Part shown: positions 31,937-39,561 of the stretch, piece by piece
Position numbering within the stretch: position 1 is the stretch's first letter
Layout: every line of letters starts with the position of its first letter
Assembly (NCBI GenBank): GCA_947630645.1
Contig: CANRIF010000007.1
Location: forward strand, 1 to 46,801
Reading direction: 5' to 3'
DNA length: 46,801 bases
From: an uncultured Oscillospiraceae bacterium
GTDB taxonomy: Bacteria; Bacillota; Clostridia; Oscillospirales; Oscillospiraceae
Made by a program: the position numbers and the translations under genes
Notes under the pieces: model-generated
What the model was told of the DNA's origin: nothing
Databases searched by the model: none
What the model saw: the letters and a program-made list of their open reading frames with translations, nothing else

Positions 31937-31966
31937 ATTATAAATGCCTTTATATCCTCATGTCAA
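31937..31966 (-). promoter_or_regulatory. Consensus promoter for yajC
   Basis: On the minus strand a perfect TTGACA (31966-31961), 18 bases, then a perfect TATAAT (31942-31937). The -35 and part of the spacer lie inside the last codons of tgt. Confidence 0.8.
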
Positions 31967-33083
31967 GAAGTTTGGAATATTTTGCCCGATAAGCGGCGAA
32001 GGTCCCGGCGTCCAGGGCGTCCCGTATCTCCGTCATCAGGTGGTTATAGAACCACAGGTTGTGCATCACCGCCAGGCGCAGGCCCAGCGCCTCCTCCGCC
32101 TTGAACAGGTGGCGGATATAGGCCCGGCTGTACCGCCGGCACACCGGGCATCCGCACGTGGGGTCGATGGGGCTCTCGTCCCGGGCGTATTTCTCGTTTT
32201 TCAGATTGATGATCCCTGCCTTGGTGAAGAGGTGGGCGTGGCGGCCGTTGCGGGCGGGCATCACGCAGTCGAACAGGTCCACCCCCCGCCACACACCCTC
32301 GATGATGTTCCCCGGCGTGCCCACGCCCATCAGGTACCGGGGCCGGTCCGCGGGCATATGCTCCTGCACCAGTTCGATGGTGTCGTACATCTCCTGGTGT
32401 GTCTCCCCCACCGCCAGCCCGCCGATGGCGTAGCCGGGCAGGTCAAGTTCGGCGATGGCCTTCATGTGTTCCACCCGCAGGTCGGGGTATATGCCCCCCT
32501 GGTTGATGCCGAAGAGCATCTGGCCCGGGTTCACCGCGTCGGGCGCGGCGTTATATTCCGCCAGCGCCGCCTTGCACCGCACCAGCCACCGGTAGGTGCG
32601 GGCGTTGGCCGCCTGGAAATACTCCCTAGGCGAGGGTATCTTCACGCACTCGTCGAAGGCCATGGCCACGTCGCTGCCAAGGTTGGCCTGGATACGCATA
32701 CTCTGCTCCGGGCCAATGAACAGCCGCCGGCCGTCCACATGGCTCTGGAAGGACACGCCCTCCTCCGTCACCTTCCGCAGCCCCGCCAGGGAGAACACCT
32801 GGAACCCACCGCTGTCGGTGAGGATGGGGCCGTGCCAGCCCATGAACTTGTGCAACCCGCCCATGTCCCGTATCAGCTCGTCGCCGGGCCGGACGTGGAG
32901 ATGATAGGTGTTGGACAGTTCCACCTGGGTGCCGATGTCCTCCAGATCCTTGGCGGAGAGCCCGCCCTTGATGGCCGCCACCGTGCCCACGTTCATAAAG
33001 GCCGGGGTCTGCACCGTGCCGTGGGGCGTGGTGAACTCCCCCCGCCGGGCGTGGCCCTCCTGCTGCTTCAAAAGTCTGTACAT
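31950..33083 (-). CDS. tgt: tRNA-guanine transglycosylase
   Basis: Tgt exchanges G34 of tRNAs with GUN anticodons for a queuosine precursor. The 377-residue product has the catalytic aspartates in GPILTDSGGFQVFSL and FDCVMPARNGRHAHLFT and the zinc site CGCPVCRRYSRAYIRHLF. The start at 33083 (MYRLLKQQEG) is chosen because GGAGG precedes it closely; longer in-frame starts reach into the upstream gene. It lies 17 bases after the ADP-ribosylglycohydrolase gene. Confidence 0.96.
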   Translation of the reverse strand: MYRLLKQQEGHARRGEFTTPHGTVQTPAFMNVGTVAAIKGGLSAKDLEDIGTQVELSNTYHLHVRPGDELIRDMGGLHKFMGWHGPILTDSGGFQVFSLAGLRKVTEEGVSFQSHVDGRRLFIGPEQSMRIQANLGSDVAMAFDECVKIPSPREYFQAANARTYRWLVRCKAALAEYNAAPDAVNPGQMLFGINQGGIYPDLRVEHMKAIAELDLPGYAIGGLAVGETHQEMYDTIELVQEHMPADRPRYLMGVGTPGNIIEGVWRGVDLFDCVMPARNGRHAHLFTKAGIINLKNEKYARDESPIDPTCGCPVCRRYSRAYIRHLFKAEEALGLRLAVMHNLWFYNHLMTEIRDALDAGTFAAYRAKYSKLLDMRI

Positions 33084-33100
33084 CCGTCCTCCGCTATACA

Positions 33101-34195
33101 TCATATCGCCGCGCCGGGGCCCTTCCAGGTCCCGTCGGCGTATTTTTCCTTCCACGCCCCGTCCGCCGCCGTTTCGCTGCCGTCATCCCGGAAGAGATCG
33201 TCCGCCATCTCCAGGATGACTTCCCGCAGCTCCAGGCGGTCGATGAACTTTTGAGGGATGGCGTCCAGGCCCAGGTACGCCCCCAGGATGTTGCCTGCGA
33301 TGGCGCCGGTGGAGTCGCTGTCGCCCCGGTGGCTCACCGCGGTGATCAGGGCCTTCTCCAGATCATCGCTGTATTTGACGGCGCAGTACACCGCGACGGC
33401 CAGCGCCTCGTCGCCGTACCAGCCCTCGCCCAGCTGATGGATGGCGTCCAGATCGTCCGGCGCGGACCGGGCCAGGTCCATGGCCCTCTCCATGAGCGCG
33501 GCGAACTGCCCGATGTGGGGCGCGGTCGAAAACTGCCGCTTCACCGCCTCCAGCCCGTCCGACGCCGCGCTCTCCGGCGTGAAGCCCTCCCCGTGGACCA
33601 AGACGCTCACCATATGGGCGAGCATGGCCGCAGGCAGCCATGCCAGGTCGCCGCCGTGGGTCAGCGCGGCGCAGCGCGCGCCCAGCTCGTCCACGTCGGT
33701 TTGGCTGACTCCCGCCTGGGCGGGCAGCCAAAGCCCCACCGGCGCGACGCGCATCACGCCGCCGCAGCCCCGGCTGTGATTTTGCGGCTCGTCCATGCTC
33801 CCGGGCAGGCCCGTCATGGAGCCCATGCAGGTATTGCCGGGCGCGCGGGCAGACCAGAGCGCCGGCACGTTGGCAAGCCAGGTGTGCGGCCGCTCCTTTT
33901 CCCGGAACTGGCGGCCTGTCTGGGTGCGGAACCAGTCCTGGTAGCTGGCCCATACGGAATCTGGCAGGGACATATTCTGGGCTCTTGCCGCCAACAGGCC
34001 CGCGGCGGTGAACAGGGTCATCTGGGTGTCGTCGGATATGAGCGCCACGCCGCCGGTCAGCGCATAGGCGCCGATGCCCTCGCGGCCATAGCGGGAGAAG
34101 ATCGCTCCCTCGCCCATGAACTCCACCGGGTAGCCCAGCGCGTCGCCCGCGGCGCCCGCCAGCAGACAGCCCCGGTATTTTGACAGTTCCCTCAT
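33101..34195 (-). CDS. ADP-ribosylglycohydrolase (DraG family)
   Basis: The 364-residue protein carries the DraG-family metal motifs: SDDTQMTL near residue 53, HSRGCGGVMRVAPVGL (about 142-157) and the C-terminal HRGDSDSTGAIAGNILGA (about 290-310). Such enzymes remove ADP-ribose from arginine or from nucleic acid or nucleotide derivatives. No cognate ADP-ribosyltransferase and no nitrogenase is in view, so the substrate is open. It lies in the nrdD-led unit between the thioesterase gene and tgt, starting five bases after the former. Confidence 0.9.
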   Translation of the reverse strand: MRELSKYRGCLLAGAAGDALGYPVEFMGEGAIFSRYGREGIGAYALTGGVALISDDTQMTLFTAAGLLAARAQNMSLPDSVWASYQDWFRTQTGRQFREKERPHTWLANVPALWSARAPGNTCMGSMTGLPGSMDEPQNHSRGCGGVMRVAPVGLWLPAQAGVSQTDVDELGARCAALTHGGDLAWLPAAMLAHMVSVLVHGEGFTPESAASDGLEAVKRQFSTAPHIGQFAALMERAMDLARSAPDDLDAIHQLGEGWYGDEALAVAVYCAVKYSDDLEKALITAVSHRGDSDSTGAIAGNILGAYLGLDAIPQKFIDRLELREVILEMADDLFRDDGSETAADGAWKEKYADGTWKGPGAAI

Positions 34196-34199
34196 GCCC

Positions 34200-34943
34200 T
34201 CACCTGGTCCGCAGGACCATCTGCACCGCGGCGGTCCCGTCGGGCTTGGTGACGAGGAAATGGACCCCTTCCTCGTCCCGGCGGCGGTAGATGGAAAGGG
34301 TCTCTCCCTCCCGACAGGCCATGGAGTAGGATATCTCCGCCTCGGCGATGTCCATGCTCTCCAGCTCCGCCACAGAGAACGTGCCCAGCAGCAGGCGCAC
34401 ATAGGCCACGTTGTTCATGTGCCGGCCCAGGTCGATGTCCCGGGAACCCACGGTATACTTCGCGCACAGGGCCTCCGGCGCGGGCTGCTCCCGGAAGCGG
34501 GTGAAGGGCGCCTCGCACACCCGCTCCTGCCGGTGTTCCAGCCCGGCGGGATAGCCGTAGGCGTCCGTCTTCAGCACCCGGCCGGTGTCCGTGTCCTGGC
34601 CCACCCACTCGGTACGCCCCTCGGCCAGCACCGCGCCGTCCCGGCTCAAGCGGTAGAACCGATCGCACTTCACCATCCCCGGCTTTCCCGGCCAGGTCCG
34701 GGCCGTGATACGCTCCATCATCGCCGGGCGCTCCAGGATACGCACCCGGGTGCGGACCGCCACCCAGTAGGCGTGGTGGGCGGCCATGGCGTGAAAGCCC
34801 ACGCCCAGCCGCTCCGCGTGTTCCGAGGCCAGGTCCATCAGCAGGTCGAATATGGCCGGCACGCTCATGCGCCCCTGGGCGTCCGCCATGCTGGACATGA
34901 CCGTCAATTCCTTCTCAAAGACGTTTTCCAATACGTTCTCCAT
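34200..34943 (-). CDS. Acyl-ACP thioesterase
   Basis: The 247-residue protein is a double hot-dog acyl-ACP thioesterase (FatA/FatB-like bacterial TE). The N-terminal half includes DLASEHAERLGVG and YWVAVRTRVRI; the C-terminal half has SRDIDLGRHMNNVAYVRL (about 170-187), the family signature. It would release free fatty acids from acyl carrier protein, setting chain length. GGGGGAG precedes the ATG. It follows nrdG across a hairpin. Confidence 0.92.
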   Translation of the reverse strand: MENVLENVFEKELTVMSSMADAQGRMSVPAIFDLLMDLASEHAERLGVGFHAMAAHHAYWVAVRTRVRILERPAMMERITARTWPGKPGMVKCDRFYRLSRDGAVLAEGRTEWVGQDTDTGRVLKTDAYGYPAGLEHRQERVCEAPFTRFREQPAPEALCAKYTVGSRDIDLGRHMNNVAYVRLLLGTFSVAELESMDIAEAEISYSMACREGETLSIYRRRDEEGVHFLVTKPDGTAAVQMVLRTR

Positions 34944-34962
34944 ACGCTCCCCCTTATGAAGA

Positions 34963-34989
34963 CCGGCCCTCCCTCTTCGGGAGAGCCGG
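34963..34989 (-). terminator. Hairpin between nrdG and thioesterase gene (weak terminator or attenuator)
   Basis: An 11-bp stem with one wobble pair (34963-34973 with 34979-34989, 5-base loop) begins six bases after the nrdG stop. The following minus-strand sequence TCTTCAT is only weakly U-rich, so partial termination reducing downstream expression is more likely than a full stop. Confidence 0.5.
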
Positions 34990-34995
34990 CATCTC

Positions 34996-35517
34996 TCAAT
35001 CGTGCCAAAGTACGATCTGGCCCGTCTCTCGGGTCTGGTTCATGTCGATAAGGCGCTGGTTGGTGGAGCCGCGGAACCGCAGGCCCACCTCATGCAGCTT
35101 CTCCACGAACGGGCCGTCCACCAGCACATCGATGAGGCCCAGCATCTCGTCCGTCACCTCGCAGCGGGGGTGGCTCCCCTCCCGCAGCAGGTCCTCGTAC
35201 ACAAAGCCGGTGAAGGCCCACACGGTCTTGGCCGGATACAGCGCCCGGACCCGGTGCAGGAACGGCGCCAGCACCCGCTGGTTGGGCGGCTCGAAGGGGT
35301 CGCCGCCCAGCAGGGTCAAGCCGTTGATGTAGCCGGGCGAGAGCATCTCCAATAGCTTCCCCTCCGTCTCGGCGGTGAAGGGCTGGCCGTACTCAAAGTC
35401 CCACGTCTCCGGCTGGAAGCAGCCGGGGCACCGGTTGGTGCAGCCGGACACGAACAGCGTCACCCGCACGCCGATGCCGTTGGCTATATCACAGTTTTTG
35501 ATCTCGCCGTAATGCAT
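34996..35517 (-). CDS. nrdG: Anaerobic ribonucleotide reductase activating protein (radical SAM)
   Basis: NrdG forms the glycyl radical on NrdD. The 173-residue protein has the CX3CX2C cluster at C26, C30 and C33 (SGCTNRCPGC), then GLTLLGGDPFEP and VDGPFVEKL, all typical. It begins three bases after nrdD with little Shine-Dalgarno sequence, suggesting translational coupling. Confidence 0.95.
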   Translation of the reverse strand: MHYGEIKNCDIANGIGVRVTLFVSGCTNRCPGCFQPETWDFEYGQPFTAETEGKLLEMLSPGYINGLTLLGGDPFEPPNQRVLAPFLHRVRALYPAKTVWAFTGFVYEDLLREGSHPRCEVTDEMLGLIDVLVDGPFVEKLHEVGLRFRGSTNQRLIDMNQTRETGQIVLWHD

Positions 35518-35520
35518 ACA

Positions 35521-37719
35521 TTACAGGTGCAGGACCCGGTCCTTGATCTCCTGGGTGCGGCCCTGGTTCCAGAACTGGGTGCCGATGTAGCCGCAGGTCC
35601 GCCGGGCCACGTTCATCTTGTTCTGGTCGGTGTTGCCGCAGCGGGGGCAGCGCCAGACGAGCTTGCCGTCGTCCTCCACGATCTCGATCTCCCCGTCCCA
35701 GCCGCACACCTGGCAGTAGTCGCTCTTGGTGTTCAGCTCGGCGTAGATGATGTTGTCGTAGATGAACCGCATCACCTGCAGCACGGCCTCCAGGTTGTTC
35801 TGCATGTCCGGCACCTCCACATAGCTGATGGCGCCGCCGGGAGACAGATGCTGGAACTGGGCCTCGAACTTCAGCTTGGTGAACGCGTCGATCTGCTCGG
35901 TAACATGGACGTGGTAGGAGTTGGTGATGTACCCCTTGTCGGTGATGCCCTCGATGACGCCGAAACGCTTTTGCAGACACTTGGCGAACTTGTAGGTGGT
36001 GGACTCCAGGGGCGTGCCGTACAGGGAGAAGTCGATGTTGTGCTTCTCCTTCCACCGCTTGCAGGCGGCGTTCATGTACTGCATGATCTCCAGCGCAAAG
36101 GGCGTGGCGGAGGGGTCGGTGTGGCTCTTGCCGGTCATGTACTTGACGCACTCGTAAAGCCCTGCGTAGCCCAGGGAGATGGTGGAATAGCCGTTGTAGA
36201 GCAGCTTGTCGATGGGCTCGCCCTTTTGCAGCCGGGCCAGGGCGCCGTACTGCCACAGGATGGGGGCCGCGTCGGAGAGGGTGCCCTTCAGCCGCTCGTG
36301 GCGGCACATCAGCGCCCGGTGGCACAGCTCCAGCCGCTCGTCGAAGATCTTCCAGAACTTCTCCAGGCTGCCGCCGGAGCTAAGGGCCACGTCGGGCAGG
36401 TTGATGGTGACCACGCCCTGGTTGAACCGGCCGTAATACTTGTGCTTGCCCGGCTCATAGTTGCCGGCGTTGGCGATGTTGCCGATACCCGCGTCGGTGA
36501 ACCGGTCGGGGGTCAGGAAGCTGCGGCAGCCCATGCAAGTGTACACGTCGCCCTTCAGCTCCAGCATCTTCTTCTCGGAGATGTAGTCCGGCACCATCCG
36601 CTTGGCGGTGCATTTGGCCGCCAGCTTGGTCAGATACCAGTAGGGCGTGCCCTCGTCCACGTTGTCCTCTTCCAGCACATAGATCAGCTTGGGGAACGCG
36701 GGGGTCACCCAGATGCCCTGCTCATTCTTCACGCCCTCGTAACGCTGCAGGAGCGTCTCCTCGATGATGATGGCCAGGTCCTTCTTCTCCTGCTCGCTCT
36801 TGGCCTCGTTGAGGTACATGAACACGGTGACGAAGGGAGCTTGTCCATTGGTGGTGAGCAGCGTCACCACCTGATACTGGATGGTCTGCACGCCCCGGCG
36901 GATCTCCTCCCGCAGGCGCTTTTCCACGATCTGGTCCACCTGTTCGCTGGTGGGGACCACGCCCAGGGTGCTGATCTCGTCCCGGACGATGGCGCGGATC
37001 TTCTCCCGGCTGACCTGGACGAAAGGCGCCAGGTGGGCCAGGGAGATGCTCTGGCCGCCGTACTGGTTGGAGGCCACCTGGGCCACGATCTGGGTGGCGA
37101 TGTTGCAGGCGGTGGCGAAGCTGTGGGGCCGCTCGATCAGGGTGTCGGTGATGACAGTGCCGTTTTGCAGCATATCCTCCAGGTTCACCAGGTCGCAGTT
37201 GTGCATGTGCTGGGCGTAATAGTCGGTGTCGTGGAAGTGGATGATGCCGTCCTCGTGGGCCTGGACGATGTCGGGCGGCAGGAGGATGCGGTTGGTGATG
37301 TCCCGGCTGACCTCGCCGGCCATGTAGTCCCGCTGGGTGGAGTTGACCACCGGGTTCTTGTTGGAGTTCTCCTGCTTGGCCTCCTCGTTGTTGCACTCGA
37401 TCAGGGCCAGGATGCGGTCGTCGGTGGTGTTGGACTGGCGGACCAGGCTGCGGGTGTAGCGGTAGGTGATGTACCGCTTGGCCACCTCGTAGGCGCCGTG
37501 GGCCATGATCTGCTCCTCCACCAGGTCCTGTATCTCCTCCACGGAGGGAGAGCGGCCCAGCTCTATGCAGGCCTTCTCCACCGAATCCGCGATGCGGTGG
37601 ATCTGGGTGGCCGTCATACGCAGGTCCTCGTCCACCACGTCGTTGGCCTTGGTGATGGCCGCGATGATCTTGGTGATATCGAAGGTGACCTCCGAGCCAT
37701 TTCTCTTTATGATCTTCAT
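35521..37719 (-). CDS. nrdD: Anaerobic ribonucleoside-triphosphate reductase (class III)
   Basis: NrdD reduces NTPs to dNTPs without oxygen. The 732-residue protein has an N-terminal ATP-cone (first 90 residues, MKIIKRNGSEVTFDITKI), the barrel with RPHSFATACN and YVLEEDNVDEGTPYW, a four-cysteine zinc site near the C-terminus (CQVCGWDG and CPRCGN) and the glycyl-radical motif RTCGYIG with the radical glycine at 710. All essential parts are intact. It heads the unit nrdD-nrdG-thioesterase-DraG-tgt and has an NrdR-type controlled promoter. Confidence 0.97.
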   Translation of the reverse strand: MKIIKRNGSEVTFDITKIIAAITKANDVVDEDLRMTATQIHRIADSVEKACIELGRSPSVEEIQDLVEEQIMAHGAYEVAKRYITYRYTRSLVRQSNTTDDRILALIECNNEEAKQENSNKNPVVNSTQRDYMAGEVSRDITNRILLPPDIVQAHEDGIIHFHDTDYYAQHMHNCDLVNLEDMLQNGTVITDTLIERPHSFATACNIATQIVAQVASNQYGGQSISLAHLAPFVQVSREKIRAIVRDEISTLGVVPTSEQVDQIVEKRLREEIRRGVQTIQYQVVTLLTTNGQAPFVTVFMYLNEAKSEQEKKDLAIIIEETLLQRYEGVKNEQGIWVTPAFPKLIYVLEEDNVDEGTPYWYLTKLAAKCTAKRMVPDYISEKKMLELKGDVYTCMGCRSFLTPDRFTDAGIGNIANAGNYEPGKHKYYGRFNQGVVTINLPDVALSSGGSLEKFWKIFDERLELCHRALMCRHERLKGTLSDAAPILWQYGALARLQKGEPIDKLLYNGYSTISLGYAGLYECVKYMTGKSHTDPSATPFALEIMQYMNAACKRWKEKHNIDFSLYGTPLESTTYKFAKCLQKRFGVIEGITDKGYITNSYHVHVTEQIDAFTKLKFEAQFQHLSPGGAISYVEVPDMQNNLEAVLQVMRFIYDNIIYAELNTKSDYCQVCGWDGEIEIVEDDGKLVWRCPRCGNTDQNKMNVARRTCGYIGTQFWNQGRTQEIKDRVLHL

Positions 37720-37782
37720 ATCCCTTACCCCTCTCTCAAAAGCGCAGCGGGCCTGCGCGGTTACATAATGTCGGTGAAAGCT

Positions 37783-37811
37783 ATATTAGCACAACATCTT
37801 GTGCCTGTCAA
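37783..37811 (-). promoter_or_regulatory. Consensus promoter for nrdD
   Basis: On the minus strand a perfect TTGACA (37811-37806), exactly 17 bases, and TAATAT (37788-37783). The leader would be about 57 bases and contains a small hairpin (37742-37747 with 37753-37758) before an AGGGG-type ribosome site. Confidence 0.85.
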
Positions 37812-37836
37812 CAGCTTTTCGTTCAATATTTTGTAA
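37789..37836 (-). promoter_or_regulatory. Two tandem NrdR-type boxes at the nrdD promoter
   Basis: The 16-base box 37789-37804 (GCACAACATCTTGTGC, plus-strand reading) and the box 37821-37836 (GTTCAATATTTTGTAA) both fit the NrdR box pattern acaCwAtATaTwGtgt at its core positions. They are separated by 16 bases (32 bases start to start, about three helical turns), the spacing typical of NrdR. The first box lies entirely in the -35/-10 spacer, so NrdR binding should block RNA polymerase when dATP is high. The nrdR gene is not in view. Confidence 0.75.
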
Positions 37837-37918
37837 CGCCTCGAAAACCCGCAAACCCTTGAAAACACTGGCCGGAGCGTAACTTTTTGTAATTTTTAAT
37901 AGGTATCTCCCAGCCGGG

Positions 37919-38010
37919 CCGCGAAAAAATTTTTCGCGGGACCCCGATATGGCGCCTATATTTGGTGTGCGTGTACGGCGGCCTTTTTATTATAAGGCCC
38001 GGTCCCGCGA
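37919..38010. repeat. Palindrome and long-range inverted repeat in the nrdD-araC gap
   Basis: A perfect palindrome with 10-bp arms and one central base spans 37919-37939 (CCGCGAAAAA, A, then the complement). Overlapping it, TCGCGGGACC (37934-37943) is repeated inverted at 38001-38010. A third small repeat, GGCCTT/AAGGCC (37980-37985 with 37994-37999), lies between. No gene is visible in 37812-38029. Confidence 0.6.
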
Positions 38011-38029
38011 TTCCCATTGCGCCCGTTGC

Positions 38030-38058
38030 TTGAAATCTTGCGAATAATGCCGTATGAT
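38030..38058 (+). promoter_or_regulatory. Promoter for the AraC-type regulator
   Basis: TTGAAA (38030-38035), 17 bases, TATGAT (38053-38058). The leader is about 28 bases, with GGGAGG eight bases before the ATG at 38093. Confidence 0.7.
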
Positions 38059-38092
38059 AATGATACTTTATTTTGCGCGGGAGGTCTGCCCC

Positions 38093-38929
38093 ATGAACAG
38101 CAGTTACAGCCGGGAGGGTTACCTCACGGAGAATTACCGCCTCTTCCACCTGCGGGACACCGCAGGGCAGGAGCGGGACTTCCACTTCCACGATTTTGAT
38201 AAGATCGTCATCCTCCTGTCCGGGCGGGTGGACTACCTCGTGGAGCGGACCACCTACGCGCTCCGCCCCTGGGACATCCTGCTCATCGGCCACCACGTGA
38301 TCCACAAGGCCCTTATCGACAAGTCCGTCCCCTACGAGCGGGTGATCCTCTATCTGGACCGGAAATATGTGGAGCGGACCCTGCCGGAGGCGGAGCTGAT
38401 GGACTGCTTCGAGCGGGCCGACAAGCAGGGCCGGTATCTCCTCGCCCCCGACAGCGAACAGCGCCAGACCCTGGCCGGCATCCTGTCCGCCCTGGACAAG
38501 TCCCAGACCGACGAGCAGTACGGCGCCCAGGCGCTGCGGGACACACTGGTGATGCAGCTTCTGATCCACATCAACCGCATCGGCCGCAGCGAGAGCGCCG
38601 CCCCGGAGGACGCCGCCTCCGCCTACGACCCGAAGATCGCCGATACCCTCTCCTATATCAACGAGAACCTGGCGCAGCCCCTGACGGTGGAGGCCCTGGC
38701 CGAGCGGGTCTATTTGAGCAAATACCACTTCATGCGCCTTTTCAAGGCCCAGACAGGCAGCACCGTCCACGGCTATGTGCGCCAGCGCCGGCTGCTGTAC
38801 GCCGCCCAGCTGATCCGCACCGGCGTGAGCATCAACAAAGCTGCGATCGACAGCGGCTTTGAAGAATACTCCACCTTTTTCCGCGCCTTCAAGGAGTGCT
38901 TCGGCATCAGTCCCGGGCAGCTGCGGTAG
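38093..38929 (+). CDS. AraC family transcriptional regulator
   Basis: The 278-residue protein has an N-terminal cupin-like sensing domain (about 15-130; DFHFHDFDKIVILLSGRVDYLV is typical) and a C-terminal double helix-turn-helix (about 178-278), beginning IADTLSYINENLAQPLTVEALAERVYLSKYHFMRLFKAQTG and ending YSTFFRAFKECFGISPGQLR. The effector is unknown; such regulators often sense sugars or aromatic compounds. The ATG at 38093 is preferred over in-frame ATG codons upstream because of its GGGAGG site. It diverges from nrdD but no target operon lies next to it downstream. Confidence 0.9.
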   Translation: MNSSYSREGYLTENYRLFHLRDTAGQERDFHFHDFDKIVILLSGRVDYLVERTTYALRPWDILLIGHHVIHKALIDKSVPYERVILYLDRKYVERTLPEAELMDCFERADKQGRYLLAPDSEQRQTLAGILSALDKSQTDEQYGAQALRDTLVMQLLIHINRIGRSESAAPEDAASAYDPKIADTLSYINENLAQPLTVEALAERVYLSKYHFMRLFKAQTGSTVHGYVRQRRLLYAAQLIRTGVSINKAAIDSGFEEYSTFFRAFKECFGISPGQLR

Positions 38930-39163
38930 CCAAAACGCGGATTGTTTTCATTCTATAAATGAAAGCATGGGTATAATATTCGTCCCTGTTTCGGCAAAAT
39001 CTCCGCTTTTTGAGTATTCTTTCAAGAATTTTTGAATGTTCGTGCTTCCAAACATGGCCCCGCGGCGAATATCGCTCCTCATATACATTAATATATACAC
39101 TGCCGTCCGCCGTCCTATCCGCTGCGTCACGCTCTGAAAATTGGGAAAAAGGTGAAAAAATGC
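38930..39163. other. Intergenic region without evident gene
   Basis: This stretch between araC and the secG promoter contains no convincing reading frame. It holds an AT-rich palindrome ATTCTT-TC-AAGAAT followed by five T (about 39018-39036), a possible weak terminator for araC, and an isolated TATAAT near 38972 without a -35. Confidence 0.5.
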
Positions 39164-39192
39164 TTGATTTCACGGGACAGATATGCTATATT
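39164..39192 (+). promoter_or_regulatory. Promoter for secG
   Basis: TTGATT (39164-39169), 17 bases, TATATT (39187-39192), with a leader of about 27 bases and an AAAGGGTGA ribosome site. Confidence 0.65.
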
Positions 39193-39225
39193 AGTCAAGC
39201 GAATTTTGATAAAGGGTGAATTGCT

Positions 39226-39453
39226 ATGACTATTGCGCTGACTATATTGGATCTTATCGCCTGCCTGTTCCTGATCGTTGTCATCCTGTTCCAGAGCGGC
39301 AAGCGTTCCGGCCTGTCCGGCGCCATCGCCGGCGGCGCCGACACCTTCATGACCAAGAGCAAGGCCAAGACCTGGGACGCCAAGCTGGCCAAGATGACCA
39401 AGTGGGTGGCCATCGTGTTCGTGCTGCTCACCCTGGCGCTGAACTTTATTTGA
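39226..39453 (+). CDS. secG: SecG, preprotein translocase subunit
   Basis: SecG is the small accessory subunit of the SecYEG channel. The 75-residue protein has two membrane helices (about 3-22 and 55-74) joined by the conserved cytoplasmic loop QSGKRSGLSGAIAGGADTF. It is a single-gene unit here, with its own promoter and terminator. In many Firmicutes secG is followed by rnr and smpB, which are absent here. Confidence 0.94.
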   Translation: MTIALTILDLIACLFLIVVILFQSGKRSGLSGAIAGGADTFMTKSKAKTWDAKLAKMTKWVAIVFVLLTLALNFI

Positions 39454-39464
39454 TAGGTACATCC

Positions 39465-39491
39465 GGCGCCGCCTGCGGGCGGCGCCTTTTT
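39465..39491 (+). terminator. Rho-independent terminator of secG
   Basis: A perfect 9-bp GC stem (39465-39473 with 39478-39486, 4-base loop) is followed by five T (39487-39491), 12 bases after the stop codon. Confidence 0.92.
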
Positions 39492-39493
39492 AT

Positions 39494-39541
39494 AAGCATA
39501 TCCGCGGCAGCCCTATGGGCCAGCCGCGGATATGCTTTTTC
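39494..39541. terminator. Second, bidirectional terminator between secG and gpsA
   Basis: A perfect 15-bp stem (39494-39508 with 39523-39537), extended by an inner GCCC/GGGC pairing, ends in T-rich sequence on the plus strand and in a weaker TTAT on the minus strand. It lies before the gpsA stop and probably ends the gpsA transcript as well as backing up the secG terminator. Confidence 0.8.
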
Positions 39542-39561
39542 TATACCATTTAAATTATATG

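Noticed and set aside
33101-34195. Nitrogenase-regulating DraG
   Set aside because: The fold is DraG-like, but no nif genes or DraT are in view, so the specific nitrogenase role is not supported.
38966-38977. TATAAT near 38972 as a promoter
   Set aside because: No acceptable -35 at 16-18 bases and no gene start that it would serve; secG has a better promoter at 39164.
39018-39036. ATTCTT-TC-AAGAAT plus T-run as a firm araC terminator
   Set aside because: The stem is short and AT-only with a 2-base loop, too weak to call with confidence.
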